Positions 50,802 through 59,814 of a stretch of DNA of 64,000 bases are shown here, one piece after another. Source of the stretch: Streptosporangium pseudovulgare (lineage in GTDB: Bacteria; Actinomycetota; Actinomycetes; Streptosporangiales; Streptosporangiaceae); assembly GCF_014648055.1 (NCBI RefSeq), contig NZ_BMQJ01000013.1:228305-292304 (forward strand), in the 5' to 3' direction. How positions within the stretch are numbered: the stretch's first letter is position 1; every line of letters begins with the position of its first letter. The notes under the pieces are model-generated. The model made no database searches and was not told where the DNA came from. It saw nothing but the letters and a program-made list of their open reading frames with translations. The position numbers were made by a program, and so were the translations under genes.

Positions 50802-51809
50802 TCACGAAGCCGGTGTTCCGGAGTCCACGTGCCGCCGGGCCGCCGCGATCAGTCTCCTGCTCGCGGTGAACGCGGCCTCCTTCCTCTCCGCGAGCGTGTC
50901 CCCGGGGTCGCCCTGGCGCAGGACCACCCCGAGGATCAGCCGGTCGCGGTCCCCGGAAGCGGGACGGACGGCCCACAGCAGCGCTCCGCCCGCCGCCGTG
51001 CTGGTGCCGGTCTTCATGCCGACCACCCCGTGCAGCCCGAGCAGCTTGTTGCTGTTGACGATCTCGCCCGCGATGCCCGGGACGGTCGTCCTGACGGTGG
51101 CGACGATGTCACGCAGCACCGGGTTCCTCATGGCCTGCCTGGCCAGCTTGAGCTGGTCCACCGCCGTGCTGACCGTGGTGGGCTCGTATCCGCTCGCCCC
51201 GGTGTAGATGGTGTCCCTCATGCCCAGTTCGGCGGCGACCGCGTTCATCCTGCGGACGAAGGCCCGCTCCGAGCCCGCGTCCCAGCGCGCCAGCAGACGC
51301 GCGGCGTTGTTCCCCGAGGGGATCAGCGTCAGCTCGAGAAGCCGCCGCTCGGTGAGGATCTGGCCCGCGGTGATCGGCACCGTCGACTCGTCCCGGTTCC
51401 CCGCCTCGATCGCCGCCTGCCGGTCGACCCGGATGGACGGCCCCGCGGCGTTCCCGCCGAGCGGGTGGTCGCGGAGAATCACCAGGGCGGTCATCACCTT
51501 GGTGAGGCTCGCGATCGGCACGGGCCGCTGCTCGCCGTGCACCCTGAGGCCGTTCACCCGCCCGGTGAACTCGACCGCCGCCTGCCCCGTCGACGGCCAG
51601 GGCAGAGCGGACGGCCGGGGCGGAGCCGGCGGCCGGGCCGCGGTGACCGGCGCCGGCCTGGAGCTCGACGACGGCGACGGCCTGCCCCGCGCGCCGCCGT
51701 AGACCGTACAGCCCGCGGCGGCGAGGACGGCGGACACGGCCGCCGCGGGCAGCAGCACGGCGAACAGCCGGTCTCGTGGCCGAGGTGGGAGGATGCGTGG
51801 TTCGCTCAT
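50802..51809 (-). CDS. Serine DD-carboxypeptidase (PBP5/DacA type), lipoprotein-like
   Basis: A 335-residue penicillin-binding protein. The N-terminus is hydrophobic and ends in a lipobox-like LAAAGC, then a Pro/Ser linker. The catalytic motifs are SLTK (Ser near 101), SGN in LIPSGNNAARLLA, and KTG in VGMKTGTSTAAGG. It trims the terminal D-Ala from peptidoglycan stem peptides outside the membrane. It is divergent from an OmpR-type regulator gene, and an inverted repeat (TGTCATGGTT/AACCATGACA) lies between them, so it is probably a target of that system. Confidence 0.92.
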   Translation of the reverse strand: MSEPRILPPRPRDRLFAVLLPAAAVSAVLAAAGCTVYGGARGRPSPSSSSRPAPVTAARPPAPPRPSALPWPSTGQAAVEFTGRVNGLRVHGEQRPVPIASLTKVMTALVILRDHPLGGNAAGPSIRVDRQAAIEAGNRDESTVPITAGQILTERRLLELTLIPSGNNAARLLARWDAGSERAFVRRMNAVAAELGMRDTIYTGASGYEPTTVSTAVDQLKLARQAMRNPVLRDIVATVRTTVPGIAGEIVNSNKLLGLHGVVGMKTGTSTAAGGALLWAVRPASGDRDRLILGVVLRQGDPGDTLAERKEAAFTASRRLIAAARRHVDSGTPAS

Positions 51810-51854
51810 GCCGAACTACGATTGGCGCCTGATGTGCGCGCGTCGTCCGCCGCA

Positions 51855-51910
51855 TGTCATGGTTCATCGACGGCGGCCATCACCGGCGCGACCGTGACAC
51901 AACCATGACA
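51855..51910. promoter_or_regulatory. Inverted and direct TGTCA repeats between dacA-like and regulator genes
   Basis: TGTCATGGTT (51855-51864) and AACCATGACA (51901-51910) are perfect inverse copies. The second copy, read on the minus strand, also forms a direct repeat TGTCA-N6-TGTCA (11-base period, 51895-51910), the spacing used by OmpR/PhoB-type regulators. A near-identical copy lies before ddl. Confidence 0.78.
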
Positions 51911-51984
51911 CGGCGCGGACGAGGCGGGGATATGGCCGGCCGACAGTGGACGGGGTTGACCGGGGGCGAGTTACGGAGCGTGCT

Positions 51985-52674
51985 GTGGTGCTCGGCGGCG
52001 TGTCGCGGGTGTTGCTGATCGAGGATGACCCGGCCGTGCGGGAGGGCCTTGAGCTGGCCCTGAGCCGGCACGGGCACCGGGTGCGCGCGGTGGAGTCCGG
52101 CGAGCAGGGGATGGAGCGGCTGCGCGCGGACCTTCCCGATGTCGTCGTGCTCGATCTGATGCTGCCCGGCATGGACGGGTTCGAGGTCTGCCGCCGTATC
52201 CGGGCCATCGGTGAGACACCGATCATCATGCTGACCGCGCGCGGCGACGACATGGACGTGGTGGCAGGGCTGGAGGCGGGCGCCGACGACTACGTGGTCA
52301 AGCCGGTGCAGCCCAGGGTGCTCGAGGCGCGCATCCGCGCGGTGCTCCGGCGGATCGGCCGGGACCAGGCCGAGCTGGAGCGGCACGGGGACCTGACCAT
52401 CGACCGGGCCGCGCTGACGGTCTCCCGCCGCGGCGTGCCGGTGGGCCTCGCCCCGACCGAATTGCGCCTGCTGCTCGAACTGTCCGGCACGCCGGGCCGG
52501 GTGCACAGCCGCCAGCAGCTGCTGGAGTCGGTGTGGGAGCACGACTACTTCGGCGACTCGCGTCTGGTGGACGCGTGCGTGCAGCGGTTGCGCGCGAAGA
52601 TCGAGGACGACTCGGCGGCGCCCGTCTACGTGCAGACGGTGCGTGGGTTCGGGTACCGGTTCGGGCCGGTGTGA
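51985..52674 (+). CDS. OmpR/VanR-type response regulator
   Basis: A 229-residue regulator: VLLIEDDPAVREGLELAL, phosphorylated Asp in VVVLDLMLPGMDG (residue 57), IIMLTARG, DDYVVKPVQP, and a winged helix in the last 95 residues (LAPTELRLLLELSGTPGRVHSRQQLLESVWEHDYFGDSRLVDACVQRLRAKIE). The GTG at 51985 has ACGGAG six bases ahead; GTGs at 51988 and 52000 are alternatives. The histidine kinase gene follows after 7 bases. Gene context (DD-carboxypeptidase, racemase, MurF, Ddl) and repeated operators suggest control of cell-wall stem-peptide synthesis. Confidence 0.92.
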   Translation: MVLGGVSRVLLIEDDPAVREGLELALSRHGHRVRAVESGEQGMERLRADLPDVVVLDLMLPGMDGFEVCRRIRAIGETPIIMLTARGDDMDVVAGLEAGADDYVVKPVQPRVLEARIRAVLRRIGRDQAELERHGDLTIDRAALTVSRRGVPVGLAPTELRLLLELSGTPGRVHSRQQLLESVWEHDYFGDSRLVDACVQRLRAKIEDDSAAPVYVQTVRGFGYRFGPV

Positions 52675-52681
52675 ACCGCCG

Positions 52682-54166
52682 GTGACGCCTCGGCCGAGCC
52701 TGGGGCTGCGTGCCCGGCTGCTGTCCGCCTTCGCGCTGCTGTGCGTGGTCACCGCGGCGGCGGTGGCCGGCGGCGTCTACGTCCAGGCCCGCAGCGCCAT
52801 CCTGCAGCGGACCCAGGACGCCGCGGTGAAGGCGACGACCAGCCGCCTGCAGGCGCTCTACCCGTTGCGGAGCGCGACGCCGGGCCCGGAGGAGCTCGGT
52901 GGGATCGCCGCGGCCGCGGCCGACCAGGGCATGCTCGCGGTCGCCGTCTACCGCGGGACGCACTCGCCGTTCCCGCCGGGCCCTCCCCCACCTCCGAGAC
53001 GGGGGGGTCCGGGCCTGAACACGGCGGTCCTGAACCTTGAGGTGATTCCCGAGCAGCTGCGGCGGGTGGTGGCCGGCGGCGACACCGCGTGGCAACGCGT
53101 GGTGTGGCAGGACACCCCCTTCCTGCTCATCGGCACGCCGCTGCTGATCACCGAGAGGGGCCGGACGACGCGGATGTCCGGCATCGAGGTCTACGTCGCG
53201 CGCAACCTGCTTCCCGAACAGCAGAGCATCGACGAGCTCGCCACACGTGCCTGGCTCATCGGCGGGGCGGCCCTGGCGTTCGCGGTCATCCTGGCGTTGC
53301 TGGCCACCCGTGGCGTGCTGCGTCCGGTGCGTGAGCTCGGCCGGGCGGCGCGTCTGCTGGGCGAGGGCGAGCTGCGGGCCAGGATCGCGGTCCGCGGCTC
53401 CGACGAGCTGGCGGAGGTGGCGCACACGTTCAATGACACCGCCGCGGAGCTGGAACGGCACGTCAGGCAGCTGCGCGAGATGGAGGCCGAGGCCCGCCGG
53501 TTCGTGGCCGACGTGTCCCACGAGCTGCGCACCCCGCTGGCCGCGCTCACCGCGGTCGCCGACGTCCTGGACGAGGAGGCGGCCCGGCTGCCCGAGCCCG
53601 CCGGCCGGGCCGCCAGGCTGGTCAGCCAGGAGACGCTCAACCTCACCGTTCTGGTGAACGACCTCATCGAGATCAGCAGGTTCGACTCCGGTGTCGCGGC
53701 CCTCGCGCTGAACGAGGTCGACGTGGCCGAGCTGGTACGCGCGACCCTGCGCGTCCGGGGCTGGTCGCAGCAGGTGAGCGCCGATCTTCCCGCCGCGGTG
53801 ACGGCGCGGCTGGACCCGCGCCGGGTGGACGTCGTCCTCGCCAACCTCGTCGGCAACGCCCTGCGGCACGGTGAGCCGCCGGTGTCGATACGGCTCCGCG
53901 CCGACCCGCACCGGATCTCCCTGGAGGTCCGCGACCACGGGCCGGGGCTGGACGAGGCGGTGCTGCCGCATGTGTTCGACCGGTTCTACAAGGCCAGCGC
54001 GGCAAGGGCCAGGTCCGAGGGCAGCGGCCTGGGCCTGGCCATAGCGCGGGAGAACGCGCGCCTGCACCGAGGCGACCTCACCGTCGCCAACGCCCCGGAC
54101 GGCGGCGCCGTCTTCACGCTGCACCTGCCGCGCCGGGCACACGAACCGGACGGAGGCTCCGAGTGA
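52682..54166 (+). CDS. Sensor histidine kinase (HisKA, OmpR partner)
   Basis: A 494-residue kinase. Transmembrane helix 1 is near residues 12-35, followed by an extracytoplasmic sensor of about 150 residues with a Pro-rich run ([14 protein letters not shown]). Helix 2 is near 200-220 and a HAMP domain ([22 protein letters not shown]) follows. The phosphorylated His is in [15 protein letters not shown] (residue 280). N, G1 and G2 boxes are [17 protein letters not shown] and [12 protein letters not shown] start. The stop overlaps the lipoprotein gene as GTGA. The signal sensed is unknown; the partners suggest a cell-wall precursor or antibiotic. Confidence 0.93.
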   Translation: MTPRPSLGLRARLLSAFALLCVVTAAAVAGGVYVQARSAILQRTQDAAVKATTSRLQALYPLRSATPGPEELGGIAAAAADQGMLAVAVYRGTHSPFPPGPPPPPRRGGPGLNTAVLNLEVIPEQLRRVVAGGDTAWQRVVWQDTPFLLIGTPLLITERGRTTRMSGIEVYVARNLLPEQQSIDELATRAWLIGGAALAFAVILALLATRGVLRPVRELGRAARLLGEGELRARIAVRGSDELAEVAHTFNDTAAELERHVRQLREMEAEARRFVADVSHELRTPLAALTAVADVLDEEAARLPEPAGRAARLVSQETLNLTVLVNDLIEISRFDSGVAALALNEVDVAELVRATLRVRGWSQQVSADLPAAVTARLDPRRVDVVLANLVGNALRHGEPPVSIRLRADPHRISLEVRDHGPGLDEAVLPHVFDRFYKASAARARSEGSGLGLAIARENARLHRGDLTVANAPDGGAVFTLHLPRRAHEPDGGSE

Positions 54167-54657
54167 GGACCGGACCCGCCCGCCGCGTGCTCGCCGCGGG
54201 CCTCGTGTCGCTGGTCGCCGTGACCGGCTGCGGAGTGCAGCCCAGCGACGCCATCCCCGCCGGTGACCCGCCGAGCGGGCCCGTCGCACCGACCATGGCA
54301 CAGGCCGTGAAGTTCACCATCTACCTGGTGAAGAACGGCCGGCTCCGCGCGGTGACGCGGACCGGTCTCCGGCTGCCCCAGGCGGACATGCTCGCGTTGC
54401 TGGCCGCCGGACCCACCCCGACGGAACAGATGCGCGGGTTCACCACCGACGTCCCGCCCGGAGCCGTTCCCTTCTCGGTGACCGTCGGGCCTTCCGGCGT
54501 CGTGGCGGTGAACCCGTCCATCCCGGCCCGTGAGCTGTCCGCACTGGCCGTCGCGCAGATCGTGTGCACGGCCGCCGCCACGATGCCGGAAGGCCCCGGC
54601 CGGGTCACCGTCGTCGGCGCCGGGCGGGGCGCCGGCCCCCGCGACTGCCCGGGGTGA
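54163..54657 (+). CDS. Lipoprotein co-encoded with the two-component system
   Basis: A 164-residue lipoprotein: signal [15 protein letters not shown] with the Cys near residue 23, then a single small domain ([23 protein letters not shown]...[17 protein letters not shown] strands, [13 protein letters not shown]). The pattern resembles the GerMN-type domains of sporulation and LpqB-like lipoproteins. GTG start overlapping the kinase stop, so it is probably an accessory to the kinase at the outer membrane face, comparable in position to CseA or LpqB. Function is inference. Confidence 0.78.
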   Translation: MRTGPARRVLAAGLVSLVAVTGCGVQPSDAIPAGDPPSGPVAPTMAQAVKFTIYLVKNGRLRAVTRTGLRLPQADMLALLAAGPTPTEQMRGFTTDVPPGAVPFSVTVGPSGVVAVNPSIPARELSALAVAQIVCTAAATMPEGPGRVTVVGAGRGAGPRDCPG

Positions 54658-54751
54658 CGGCGGCGACCCGTCCTCCGCTCCGGGCGGATCGCCGTGGTGC
54701 CGGAAAGGTCGAGCGGAACGTACGGCCGGCGGCGGCCGCGACGAGGGCGCG

Positions 54752-55444
<693 letters not shown>

Positions 55445-55576
55445 GGAACTCCGTTTCTCTGGTCTGCGCCGGCACACCGATCGGTGCCGGCCGTGATGAC
55501 GGTGCCGCCGCCGGCCCGGCGGTGCGTCGGCGGGGACTTTCCCGACCCGCTCGGTCCTTGGGCGACGTGCCGACGG

Positions 55577-56956
55577 TCAGGCGCCGGCCAGCGCGCGGGC
55601 GCAGGCACCGAGCCCGACCTCGCTGGAGGCCTTGACGAACACCACGTCTCCCGGTTCGAGAAGCGCGGTGGCCAGTCTGAGAGCCTCGGTCACGTCCTCG
55701 ACGGCGTGGACGGCCACGCCCTGGTCCGGCGACTCCGCCGCCTCCGCCATCGCGAGCGGATCCCCGGCCCCCACCGCGATCAGCACGTCGAAGCGGAGGC
55801 CGGCGACGAGCCGGCCGATCTCCGCGTGCCGGGCGCGGGAGGCGTCCGCCTGCTGCCCCATCGCTCCGAGCACGGCGACGGTACGGCGGGCGCCGGCCAG
55901 GGCCTTCACCGCCCGCAGCCCGGCCCGCATGGATTCGGGGTTGGCGTTGTAGGCGTCGTTGACGACGGTGACGCCGTCCGGCCGTTCGGTGATCTCCAGC
56001 CGGCCCGCTGAGCGCCGCCGCGCGGCGCTCAGCCCGTCGGCGATCTCGGCGGCGTCCAGGCCGAGTGCGGTGGCGGCGGCGGCCGCGGCCAGGGCGTTGC
56101 CCACCTGGTGCTCGCCCATGAGGTCCAGCTCGACCGGGGCGCGGCCGGAGGGCGTCACCAGATCGAACGCCGCCCGCGCCCGGTCGCGCATCCGCACGTC
56201 CTCGGCCCGCACCCCCGCCTCCGGCGACCTGCCGTACAGCAGGATCCGCGCCCTGGTGCGGCCGGCCATGCCCAGGACGTACGGGTCGTCGACGTTGAGC
56301 AGGGCGAACCCGTCCGCCGGAAGCGCCTCGACCAGCTCCCCCTTGGCCTCGGCCACGTCGGCGATCCGGCCTCCCATACGCTCCACGTGCGCGGTGCCGA
56401 CGTTGAGCACCAGCCCGACCCGGGGCGGTGCGATCCCGGTCAGATATGTCAGGTCGCCCTTCCGGCCTGCGCCCATCTCCAGCACGAGGTATCGGGTGGC
56501 GGCGTCGGCGCGCAGCACGGTGAGCGGCAGGCCGAGCTCGTTGTTGAACGACCTGTCGGTGGCGACCGTCGCGGCGTGCCGTTCGAGCACCTGGGCCAGC
56601 AGGTCCTTGGTGGTGGTCTTGCCCACGGAACCCGTCAGGCCGATCACGGTCGGGCTGATGCGTTCGAGCAGGTGCCTGGCCAGCAGGCCGAGAGCGAACT
56701 GGACGTCCTCGACCACGAGGGCGGGCATGCCGACGGGTCTGGAGGCCAGTACGGCGACGGCGCCGCCCGCGACGGCGCCGGCCGCGTGGTCGTGGCCGTC
56801 GACGCGGGCGCCGACCGTCGCGGCGAACAGGCCGCCGGGCGTCACCTCGCGCGAGTCGACCGCCGAGGGCGCGGTCACCGGCGTCTCCGGGTCGCGCACG
56901 TCGTGCATCGTCGCGCCGACGACCCGCGCGATCTCGTTCAGCGTCATGGGGATCAC
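55577..56956 (-). CDS. murF: UDP-MurNAc-tripeptide--D-Ala-D-Ala ligase (MurF)
   Basis: A 459-residue Mur ligase with three domains: the UDP-binding N-terminus (LNEIARVVGATMHD...VDSREVTPGGLFAA), the ATPase centre with VIGLTGSVGKTTTKDLLAQVL and NELGLPLTVL...EMGAGRKGDL, and the C-terminal domain (VVNDAYNANPESMRAGLRAV). It adds the D-Ala-D-Ala dipeptide to the cytoplasmic precursor. The GTG at 56956 overlaps the ddl stop as GTGA. It sits outside any dcw cluster, so it may be a second, regulated copy alongside a housekeeping murF. Confidence 0.93.
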   Translation of the reverse strand: MIPMTLNEIARVVGATMHDVRDPETPVTAPSAVDSREVTPGGLFAATVGARVDGHDHAAGAVAGGAVAVLASRPVGMPALVVEDVQFALGLLARHLLERISPTVIGLTGSVGKTTTKDLLAQVLERHAATVATDRSFNNELGLPLTVLRADAATRYLVLEMGAGRKGDLTYLTGIAPPRVGLVLNVGTAHVERMGGRIADVAEAKGELVEALPADGFALLNVDDPYVLGMAGRTRARILLYGRSPEAGVRAEDVRMRDRARAAFDLVTPSGRAPVELDLMGEHQVGNALAAAAAATALGLDAAEIADGLSAARRRSAGRLEITERPDGVTVVNDAYNANPESMRAGLRAVKALAGARRTVAVLGAMGQQADASRARHAEIGRLVAGLRFDVLIAVGAGDPLAMAEAAESPDQGVAVHAVEDVTEALRLATALLEPGDVVFVKASSEVGLGACARALAGA

Positions 56957-58017
56957 GAGTCGCTCCCGGCGGTGCTCCCGGCGGTGCTCCCGGCGGTGCT
57001 CCCGGCGGCGCTCCCAGCGGTGCTTCCGGCGGCGCTCCTGGCGGTGCTCCCAGCGGTGCTTCCGGCGGCGCTCCTGGCGAACGCGAGGTCGATGAGGCGG
57101 CGCAGCAGGTCCGGGTACGGGACGCCGCTGGCGGCCCAGGCCCTGGCGTAGACGGAACGGGAGGTGAAACCAGGCATGGTGTTGATCTCCAGTACGTACA
57201 GCCGTCCCGTGCCCTCCTCGTAGAGGAAGTCGGCACGGGCCAGGCCGTAGCCGCCGATCGCCCGGAAGGCGCGCAGGGCCAGCTCACGCACGTCCTCGGC
57301 CACCCGTTCCGGCAGCGCGGCGGGGATGACGGCGATCTCGGCCGGGCTGAGGTACTTGGCCTCGTAGTCGAGCCAGTCGCCGGGCGCGATGAGCTCGCCG
57401 GGCACCGAGGCCTCCGGCGCGTCATGGCCGCCGAGCACGCCGCAGATGATCTCGCGCGCGGTCACGCTCTGCTCGACGACGACCTCCCGGTCGTAGGTCA
57501 GGGCCAGATCCACGCCCGCGCGCAGCTCGTCCACGGAGGTGACCCGTGAGACGCCGATGGAGGAGCCCAGGCCGGCCGGTTTGACGTACATCGGCCAGTC
57601 GAGCGGCTTCACCAGTTCCCGGTGGTCGGTGGTGGTGCGCCATTCGTGGTCGGTGAACCACACGTACGGGGTGACCGGAATGCCCTCCGCCAGGAAAGCC
57701 CGGCGCATCGCGACCTTGTTCATGGCCACGGCCGACGCCAGGACGCCGCAGCCCACGTACGGGATGCCCAGCGTCTCCAGGTGCCCCTGGACGACACCGT
57801 CCTCGCCGAACGGCCCGTGCAGTGCGGGGAAGACAACGTCCGCCAGACCGCGTCGCAGTTCCACCGGCCATCTGCCCTGCCGGTCGATGATGACGGTGAC
57901 GGGCTCGTACAGCTCCTTCGGCAGCGCGTCGAGCACGGCCTGCGCCGACTGCAACGACACCTCGTGCTCGGCGGACGGCCCACCCGCCAGCACGGCCACG
58001 CGTACGCGTTCGGTCAC
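56953..58017 (-). CDS. ddl: D-alanine--D-alanine ligase with a repetitive C-terminal tail
   Basis: A 354-residue ATP-grasp ligase. The order is VAVLAGGPSAEHEVSLQSAQ, FPALHGPFGEDGVVQGHLE, GLGSSIGVSRV, the omega-loop WLDYEAKYLSP, RADFLYEE and VLEINTMPGF. The Tyr of DYEAKY is the residue of D-Ala-D-Ala ligases; D-Ala-D-Lac enzymes of the VanA type have a different loop, so ordinary dipeptide synthesis is expected. GTG start. The last 38 or so residues after AFARS are a Gly-Ser-Thr-Ala repeat with no counterpart in normal Ddl. First gene of the operon with murF; promoter shared with the response regulator gene. Confidence 0.93.
   Translation of the reverse strand: MTERVRVAVLAGGPSAEHEVSLQSAQAVLDALPKELYEPVTVIIDRQGRWPVELRRGLADVVFPALHGPFGEDGVVQGHLETLGIPYVGCGVLASAVAMNKVAMRRAFLAEGIPVTPYVWFTDHEWRTTTDHRELVKPLDWPMYVKPAGLGSSIGVSRVTSVDELRAGVDLALTYDREVVVEQSVTAREIICGVLGGHDAPEASVPGELIAPGDWLDYEAKYLSPAEIAVIPAALPERVAEDVRELALRAFRAIGGYGLARADFLYEEGTGRLYVLEINTMPGFTSRSVYARAWAASGVPYPDLLRRLIDLAFARSAAGSTAGSTARSAAGSTAGSAAGSTAGSTAGSTAGSDS
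56961..57076 (-). repeat. Coding minisatellite at the 3' end of ddl
   Basis: About nine and a half copies of a 12-bp unit (GCTCCCGGCGGT and variants on the plus strand) encode AGST-type tetrapeptides. Some copies are identical, others differ by one or two bases. Confidence 0.9.
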
Positions 58018-58080
58018 GATCGATCAGCCTTTCTCGGTGACACGGAGACGGCCGGACTCACCGCCGGGGAGCGGGCGCCG

Positions 58081-58147
58081 GTCGACTCCGTCCACTGTCC
58101 GCCGGCCGTGTGCCCGCCCCGTCAGCGCCGTGTCATGGTCGTGTCAC
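58081..58147 (-). promoter_or_regulatory. ddl promoter, duplicate of the response-regulator promoter
   Basis: The block contains TGTCATGGTC-GTGTCAC (58131-58147) and CCGTCCACTGTC (58088-58099). Both parts match the reverse complement of 51894-51960, in the same order, at the same distance and in the same orientation relative to the gene. Across the two conserved parts (49 bases) I count four mismatches. Confidence 0.82.
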
Positions 58148-58199
58148 AGCTGCGGCGGTGGGCGTCAGGCCGGCCGCGCGGCGAAAACCCATGTATATG

Positions 58200-58490
58200 T
58201 GTCCGCGTCCTTCCTGGAATCGGGCCCTGTGTTGTCCCGCCCTTCCTTCGTCAGCGACGAGGCGAACACGCATGAGGTCGCCGCTCACTGGCTGCCCGAG
58301 ATCACCGAGGTCGGTTACCTGCCGTGGGGGTTCGGTGCGCACCATTGGCGTGCGATCGGCGGGGGCGTCACTTTGTTCGTGACGTTGGACCGGTTGGAGC
58401 CCCGGCACACCTCGACGTCTCTGGAGGTGGCCTACGCCGGGGCCGCCGCCCTGGCCGCCCTTCGGGGCCCCTCTGAGGCACGCGCACCGC
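58200..58490 (+). pseudogene. Phosphotransferase (APH fold), N-terminal fragment
   Basis: The frame reads EVAAHWLPEITEVGYLPWGFGAHHWRAIGGGVTLFVTLDRLEP, the N-terminal nucleotide-binding lobe of an aminoglycoside-phosphotransferase-like protein (glycine-rich loop, then the FVT strand). It runs on into a short Ala-rich helix and then into an unrelated gene remnant; the catalytic lobe is missing. No clear start codon. It does not match the fragment at position 1, which is a C-terminal part of this fold. Confidence 0.6.
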
Positions 58491-58504
58491 ATTACGGTGT
58501 CGGT

Positions 58505-58880
58505 ATGAAGGATGAGGAATCCGGCAACCGGCTCGGCGGCTACCTTCGCGCCCGGCGTGAGCTGGTCTCCCCGGCGCAGGCAGGACTCCCGCCCGGCGGC
58601 AACCGCCGCGTGCCCGGCCTGCGCCGTGAGGAGGTCGCCTTGCTGGCCGGGATCAGTCCCGACTACTACCCGCGCCTGGAACGGGGCCTTGACAAGAACC
58701 CCTCACCCCAGGTGCTCGAATCACTCGCGCGTCCTGCGGCTCGACGACATCGAGCGGACGTACCCGCTCGGCCTCGCGGCGGCCCGCCCCAGGGCGCCAC
58801 GACGTCCGCAGCCTCGACGGAGGCACGACCACGGTCCACCACCCCATCGTCGGTGAACTACGCTTCCACAGCGCCGCTGG
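58505..58880 (+). pseudogene. XRE/MmyB-type regulator, frameshifted and internally deleted
   Basis: From the ATG at 58505 the frame has the family N-terminus (LGGYLRARRELVSPAQAGLP, RRVPGLRREEVALLAGISPDYYPRLERG, PSPQVLESLAR). Near 58726-58732, in a CG run, the reading frame shifts; the continuation VLRLDDIERTYPLGLAAARP is in the next frame. About 100 residues further along the family's sequence, the fragment HHPIVGELRF appears, so the central MmyB ligand-binding part is deleted too. Confidence 0.75.
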
Positions 58881-58881
58881 T

Positions 58882-58912
58882 TTGACCTTGACGCTGCGTC
58901 AACTTCTAGCAT
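58882..58912 (+). promoter_or_regulatory. MerR-type promoter with 19-bp spacer and operator
   Basis: A -35 TTGACC (58882-58887) and -10 TAGCAT (58907-58912) are 19 bases apart, the overlong spacing that MerR-family activators correct. The palindrome TTGACGCTGCGTCAA (58888-58902) fills the spacer. The expected start of transcription falls at or next to the ATG at 58920, implying a leaderless message. Confidence 0.85.
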
Positions 58913-58919
58913 CGGGGCC

Positions 58920-59804
58920 ATGTCGATCACTGTTCTTGACACCTACTCCGCCATGAGGCGGATCCTGCTCGCCCCGGTCGCGGACCGCCCTGAACTGCTG
59001 CGTTCGATGTTGGAGCCCAACAGCGGCATGTACCGCCACTATCCCGGCGAGGTCGACCTGGTGGCCGTACACCGCGAAACATCCGGGTTCCCCATCGACC
59101 GCGACGAGGAGCGTTGCCTCGACGCGCTCGAGACCCTGGCGGCGGCCGGAGCCTGGGAGCGGATGCAACGCGCGCTCGACGGGGCTCTCGCCGTACTGCT
59201 GGAGGCGACGCCGGGGCTGGAGGCCCCGGACATCACCGTGCTGTTCGTCCTCGGCGATCCGGCTGACAAGCACTTCATGGGTCCCTGCCTGGGAATGACC
59301 GGGTTCGGCGGTATCTCGGGCAACATCGCCATCACGTTCTGGCCCTTCCCCGAGAACGTGGAGCGGCTGGAGGCCACCGCAGTGCACGAACTGCACCATA
59401 ACCTGCGATGGAGCCCAGGTGGAGTCGTGTGGGACCCGATGACCGTCACCGTCGGCGAGCACATCGTCGGCGAGGGCCTGGCCGACGCCTTCGCCCGCCA
59501 GCTCTACGGCGACGAGCTCGGCTACGCCCGCATCGGCGTGCCGCACCTGCACGACGACGCGGTCTTCGCCAAGGTGCTCACCGGGCTCGACGTGACGGGC
59601 ATGGAGAACTTCACCGCCTGGGTGCACGGCGACCCCGGCGCCGAGCGCCTCGGTGTCACCCCGGTGGGGCTGCCGATGGGCGCCGGGTACGCGGCGGGCA
59701 ACCGGCTGGTCGACGCCTACCTGGCGGCGACCGGGCAGACTGCGGCGCAGGCCCTGCACGCCGACAGCTCGGAGATCATCGCCGCCACGCTCCGCCGCGG
59801 GTGA
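58920..59804 (+). CDS. DUF2268-type putative zinc metalloprotease
   Basis: A 294-residue protein. The zinc-binding motif is ATAVHELHHNLRW (HExxH-like, near residues 156-166), followed about 30 residues later by EHIVGEGLADAFARQLYG, which gives the third ligand Glu. This is the DUF2268 pattern. No signal peptide. ATG at 58920, probably leaderless. It is followed 10 bases later by the TipAL-like regulator gene, and the MerR-type promoter upstream suggests the pair is autoregulated by a bound small molecule. Confidence 0.85.
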   Translation: MSITVLDTYSAMRRILLAPVADRPELLRSMLEPNSGMYRHYPGEVDLVAVHRETSGFPIDRDEERCLDALETLAAAGAWERMQRALDGALAVLLEATPGLEAPDITVLFVLGDPADKHFMGPCLGMTGFGGISGNIAITFWPFPENVERLEATAVHELHHNLRWSPGGVVWDPMTVTVGEHIVGEGLADAFARQLYGDELGYARIGVPHLHDDAVFAKVLTGLDVTGMENFTAWVHGDPGAERLGVTPVGLPMGAGYAAGNRLVDAYLAATGQTAAQALHADSSEIIAATLRRG

Positions 59805-59814
59805 CACCGGAACG

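Noticed and set aside
51855..51910. A LacI-type operator
   Set aside because: The TGTCA direct repeats with an 11-base period and the next-door OmpR-type gene fit a response-regulator site better, and no LacI gene is near.
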